In this document: piece by piece, positions 31,965-36,534 of the stretch
Numbering within the stretch: the stretch's first letter is position 1
How the letters are laid out: the number at the start of each line of letters is the position of its first letter
NCBI GenBank assembly: GCA_001919865.1
Contig: MNIR01000078.1
Span: 1-36,534, forward strand
Direction of reading: 5' to 3'
Length of the DNA stretch: 36,534 nt
Source of the DNA: Gemmatimonadetes bacterium 13_1_20CM_4_69_16
GTDB lineage: Bacteria > Gemmatimonadota > Gemmatimonadetes > Gemmatimonadales > GWC2-71-9
Program-made: the position numbers and the translations under genes
The notes under the pieces: generated by a model
The model's database searches: none
The model's input: only the letters and a program-made list of their open reading frames with translations
What the model was told of the DNA's origin: nothing

Positions 31965-33110
31965 TTACACGGTCGCCCCGGCGTCGGTCAAGTCGCGCAC
32001 CAACGCGTCGAGCCGGAGCCAGCCTTCCGGAGTGCAGGCGAGCCGCCCATCCCTGATCTCCACCCAGCCTCGCGCCGCCCAGGCGGTGATGGGCGGCAAC
32101 TGGCGGTAACGGGCGGTAAGGCGGAGGCCCGCAGCGGTCCGCAACGCCAGGTACAGCCGCTCGAGTTCCCGTTGCGCGGGCGTGAGGATCTCCTCGGACG
32201 CGACGGGCGAGCGGCCGGCCGCGATCGCCCGGGCGTACGCCTCCCACGCCGCGATGTTCCAGCGGCGCGCGCGGCCGTCGTAGCTATGGGCCGCGGGGCC
32301 GAGGCCCAGGTACGCCCGGCCGGACCAGTAGGCGGAGTTGTGGCGCGAGTGGAACCCGTCGCGACACGCGTTCGACACCTCGTAAAAACGATAGCCCTGA
32401 GCCGCAAGCCGCGTGTGAGCGAACAAATACTCGTCGGCATAGCGGTCGTCGTCAGGCGCCGAGGTGGCGCCGCGCGAGATCCAGCGCGCCAGGGGCGTCC
32501 GGTCCTCGACGGTGAGGCCGTATAAGGACAAATGCGCAGGGAGCAGCGAGCAGGCCAGATCCAAGTCCCTAGACCAATCGCGGCGCAACTCTCCGGGCAA
32601 CGCGAAGATCAGGTCGAGTGAGATGTTATCGATGCCGGCGGCTCGCAGGGTCCGCACCGCGTCGCCGATGCGCGCCGCGTCGTGCGAGCGATGCATCCAG
32701 CGCAGCACGCCGTCATCGAACGATTGGGCACCGAGCGAGACGCGGTTGATGCCGGAGGCGCGCCAGGCGACGGCACGGTCGGGCGTCACGTCTTCCGGAT
32801 TGGCCTCGAGCGTCACTTCGACGGAATTGCGGATTACGGATTGCGAATTGCGGATCGCCGCCAGGAGAGCGCCGAGGGCCTCGGCCGGGAGCAGCGACGG
32901 CGTGCCGCCGCCGAGGTAGATGGTGTCGAGTCCTGCCTCCAATGAGCCCAGGGCCGTCGGCCCGGGGTCAGCCGCGCGGAGCAGCGTCAGTTCCCCCAGC
33001 ACTGCGTCCACATACTCCCGCGCCGGGATGCGCTTCCGGACGGCGATAGAGAAGTCGCAGTACGAGCAGCGGCGCACGCAGAAGGGGATGTGAACGTACA
33101 GGTGACGCAT
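31965..33110 (-). CDS. hemW: Heme chaperone HemW / coproporphyrinogen III oxidase-like radical SAM protein
   Basis: A 381-aa radical SAM protein. MRHLYVHIPFCVRRCSYCDF holds the CxxxCxxC cluster; then IYLGGGTPSLLP, VTLEANPEDVTPDRAVAWRA, INRVSLGAQSFDDGVLRWM, HLSLYGLTVEDRTPLARW and SRHNSAYWSGRAYLGLGPAA (HNxxYW motif of HemW). It is likely a heme-transfer protein rather than a true HemN. The loop AAIRNSQSVIRNSVE before the EANPED block is encoded by four heptamer units. The ATG at 33110 is the family start; the frame runs upstream through an intergenic heptamer array. Confidence 0.93.
   Translation of the reverse strand: MRHLYVHIPFCVRRCSYCDFSIAVRKRIPAREYVDAVLGELTLLRAADPGPTALGSLEAGLDTIYLGGGTPSLLPAEALGALLAAIRNSQSVIRNSVEVTLEANPEDVTPDRAVAWRASGINRVSLGAQSFDDGVLRWMHRSHDAARIGDAVRTLRAAGIDNISLDLIFALPGELRRDWSRDLDLACSLLPAHLSLYGLTVEDRTPLARWISRGATSAPDDDRYADEYLFAHTRLAAQGYRFYEVSNACRDGFHSRHNSAYWSGRAYLGLGPAAHSYDGRARRWNIAAWEAYARAIAAGRSPVASEEILTPAQRELERLYLALRTAAGLRLTARYRQLPPITAWAARGWVEIRDGRLACTPEGWLRLDALVRDLTDAGATV
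32826..32853. repeat. Four heptamer units (ATTGCGG type) inside hemW
   Basis: ATTGCGG, ATTACGG, ATTGCGA, ATTGCGG on the plus strand, in a surface loop of the radical SAM domain. The unit matches the intergenic arrays at 16327, 33123 and 35321. Confidence 0.8.
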
Positions 33111-33120
33111 TATGGGAAGG

Positions 33121-33199
33121 TAATTGCGGATTGTGGATTGTGGATTGCGGATTGGACGCCCGCTCATCAAATCCGCAATCCGAAATCCGCAATCCGCAA

Positions 33200-33201
<2 letters not shown>
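33121..33201. repeat. Inverted heptamer arrays (ATTGCGG type) between dprA and hemW
   Basis: Plus-strand ATTGCGG, ATTGTGG, ATTGTGG, ATTGCGG, ATTGG (33123-33155), a loop of about 15 nt, then ATCCGCA, ATCCGAA, ATCCGCA, ATCCGCA, AT (33171-33200). The arms can form a hairpin of about 30 bp with few mismatches. The array fills the 89-bp gap and touches the dprA stop at 33200. Confidence 0.9.
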
Positions 33202-35729
<2,528 letters not shown>

Positions 35730-35731
35730 GT

Positions 35732-35763
35732 CAATCCGCAATCCGCAATCCGAAATCCGCAAT
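35732..35763. repeat. Right heptamer arm flanking the four-helix-bundle gene
   Basis: Plus strand: CAATCCG, CAATCCG, CAATCCG, AAATCCG, CAAT. Inverted copy of 35321-35352 with one mismatch. It fills the gap between the CMD-family stop (35763-35765) and the four-helix-bundle start (35729), so the gene occupies the loop between the arms. Confidence 0.92.
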
Positions 35764-36458
35764 CACAGTTTCCGTTGCCGCACATCCTCCCATTGCACAT
35801 GTGCGCTGCGTCGTCGCTCGGCGTCGAGATCCCCGTCGATCACCGCCAGCACCGCCTCCACCTCGCCCCGGGTGGCGCCCGTGTTCAGCGCGCCCCGCAG
35901 ATGCGAGTGGAGCTGCTGGGCCGCCCCCAGCACTGCGATCGTCGCCACCGTGCATAGCTCGCGCCGCTTGAGATCGAGCCCCGGCCGGCCTATCACCTTG
36001 CCGTAAGCGTCCACCAGCACTAGGTCCTCGAGGGCGGGGTGCAGCGCCCGCAGGTTGAGCAGCAGCTTGTGGTACGCCCGGCCGTACACCGCCTTGCACA
36101 CGTCGGCGCCGCGCCGTGCCCACGCCTCCCAATCCTCGTGCGCCAACTGCTCCGCGGCGCCGTCCGGCTGCTCAGCCCCCTCCTTCGCCCCCGCCCCCAA
36201 CCCCGCCACCTCACGCCACACGCCGAACGCAACCAGCGCCAGCGGGTATCCCACCACGAGCAGGCTTTGCAGCAGTAGCTCCTCGATCCACAGGTCGGGC
36301 ACCGCCGCCACGCGCGCCGCCGCGAGGCGCTGCTGCAGCACCGCGATCTTCCCCTCAGCGAGCGCCGCCGCCACCCGCACCAGGGCAGCCGTCGGGGGAT
36401 CCAGTCCGGCTCGCTGGTCCGAGCTCACATTACCATTGCGCATTCCGCCATCCGCCAT
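35763..36458 (-). CDS. Carboxymuconolactone decarboxylase (CMD) family protein
   Basis: A 231-aa protein whose C-terminal half is a CMD domain: RRELCTVATIAVLGAAQQLH, SHLRGALNTGATRGEVEAVL. The AhpD-type CxxC is absent, so it belongs with the gamma-carboxymuconolactone-decarboxylase-like, non-peroxidase branch; the substrate is unknown. The N-terminal half is helical (RVAAALAEGKIAVLQQRLAA, WIEELLLQSLLVVGYPLAL). The ATG at 36458 is 4 nt after the upstream stop; other in-frame starts are 36482 (overlapping) and 36443. The first codons (MADGGMRNGN) are encoded by heptamer-like units and have no strong ribosome-binding site. Confidence 0.8.
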   Translation of the reverse strand: MADGGMRNGNVSSDQRAGLDPPTAALVRVAAALAEGKIAVLQQRLAAARVAAVPDLWIEELLLQSLLVVGYPLALVAFGVWREVAGLGAGAKEGAEQPDGAAEQLAHEDWEAWARRGADVCKAVYGRAYHKLLLNLRALHPALEDLVLVDAYGKVIGRPGLDLKRRELCTVATIAVLGAAQQLHSHLRGALNTGATRGEVEAVLAVIDGDLDAERRRSAHVQWEDVRQRKL

Positions 36459-36459
36459 C
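36434..36459. repeat. Short heptamer array (CATTCCG type) at the start of the CMD gene
   Basis: CATTGCG, CATTCCG, CCATCCG, CCATC on the plus strand. It overlaps the first codons of the CMD-family gene; no inverted partner is seen within the window. Confidence 0.5.
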
Positions 36460-36462
36460 GTT

Positions 36463-36534
36463 TCATTTCTCAAGCCCCCCATTTACGCGCAATTCGCCCA
36501 CGATCTCGCCCCGAGTGTTCACGTTGGGCCGCGC
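36463..36534 (-). CDS. 3' end of an unidentified gene
   Basis: The last 23 codons of a frame entering from the right edge: ARPNVNTRGEIVGELRVNGG then LEK and a TGA at 36463-36465. The composition and the tight spacing to the CMD gene support a real coding end, but the fragment is too short to name a family. Confidence 0.45.
   Translation of the reverse strand, partial: ARPNVNTRGEIVGELRVNGGLEK

Overview
The window is about 36.5 kb of high-GC bacterial chromosome (roughly two thirds or more G+C by eye). Every gene I can support lies on the minus strand, so the region reads from 36534 down to 1. About 42 protein genes are packed end to end, and most junctions are 1-4 bp ATGA/GTGA/TGATG overlaps or slightly longer overlaps. 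The contents are core housekeeping genes: MEP isoprenoid synthesis (dxs, ispA), RNase Y, ZapA, Obg, HrcA/DnaJ and the infC-rpmI-rplT-pheST block. The folD-xseA-xseB-ispA-dxs-recN order is widespread in bacteria. The DnaG zinc-finger wording, Rex and the partner-switch genes make me think of Gemmatimonadota or a neighbouring phylum, but this is a low-confidence guess. I see no rRNA, tRNA, CRISPR array, phage or IS element.

Layout in the direction of transcription. (a) 36534-31936: the end of an unknown gene, a carboxymuconolactone-decarboxylase-like gene, a small four-helix-bundle gene, obg, dprA, hemW. (b) 31936-26536: hrcA-dnaJ-HIT-rpsU-yqeY-mutS2, with mutS2 broken by a frameshift before its Smr domain. 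(c) 26539-20324: dnaG, a zinc-ribbon coiled-coil protein, recJ, rsmD, coaD, pta. (d) 20339-16439: a partner-switching module (STAS antagonist, HATPase kinase, GAF-SpoIIE phosphatase), then rsmA/ksgA and rex; a perfect Rex operator lies across the ksgA stop and the rex start. (e) 16253-13286: arginine deiminase, a DnaQ-like exonuclease, an MBL-fold hydrolase. (f) 13285-1: a hairpin-rich leader with an intrinsic terminator, then infC-rpmI-rplT-pheS-pheT, a ZapB-like coiled coil, zapA, rny, folD, xseA, xseB, ispA, dxs, nadK and the start of recN.

The most unusual signal is a family of short tandem repeats with a strict 7-bp period, present at about 15 places. Unit sequences differ from site to site (GCGGATT-, GCGGAAC-, GGGGTCA-, GGGAGCx-, CTnGGGG-like and others). 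Most intergenic sites consist of two arrays in opposite orientation that can fold into a long hairpin. All seven intergenic gaps longer than about 70 bp contain one, and further arrays lie inside ksgA, pta, dnaG, hemW and obg. They resemble in form the heptanucleotide STRR repeats known from cyanobacteria. At one site two arms of 32 bp (31/32 complementary) flank a complete, lower-GC gene for a four-helix-bundle (23S rRNA intervening-sequence/S23-type) protein, and one arm supplies the start codon of obg. This looks like a gene carried in the loop of a heptamer hairpin and is my leading candidate for an undescribed element.
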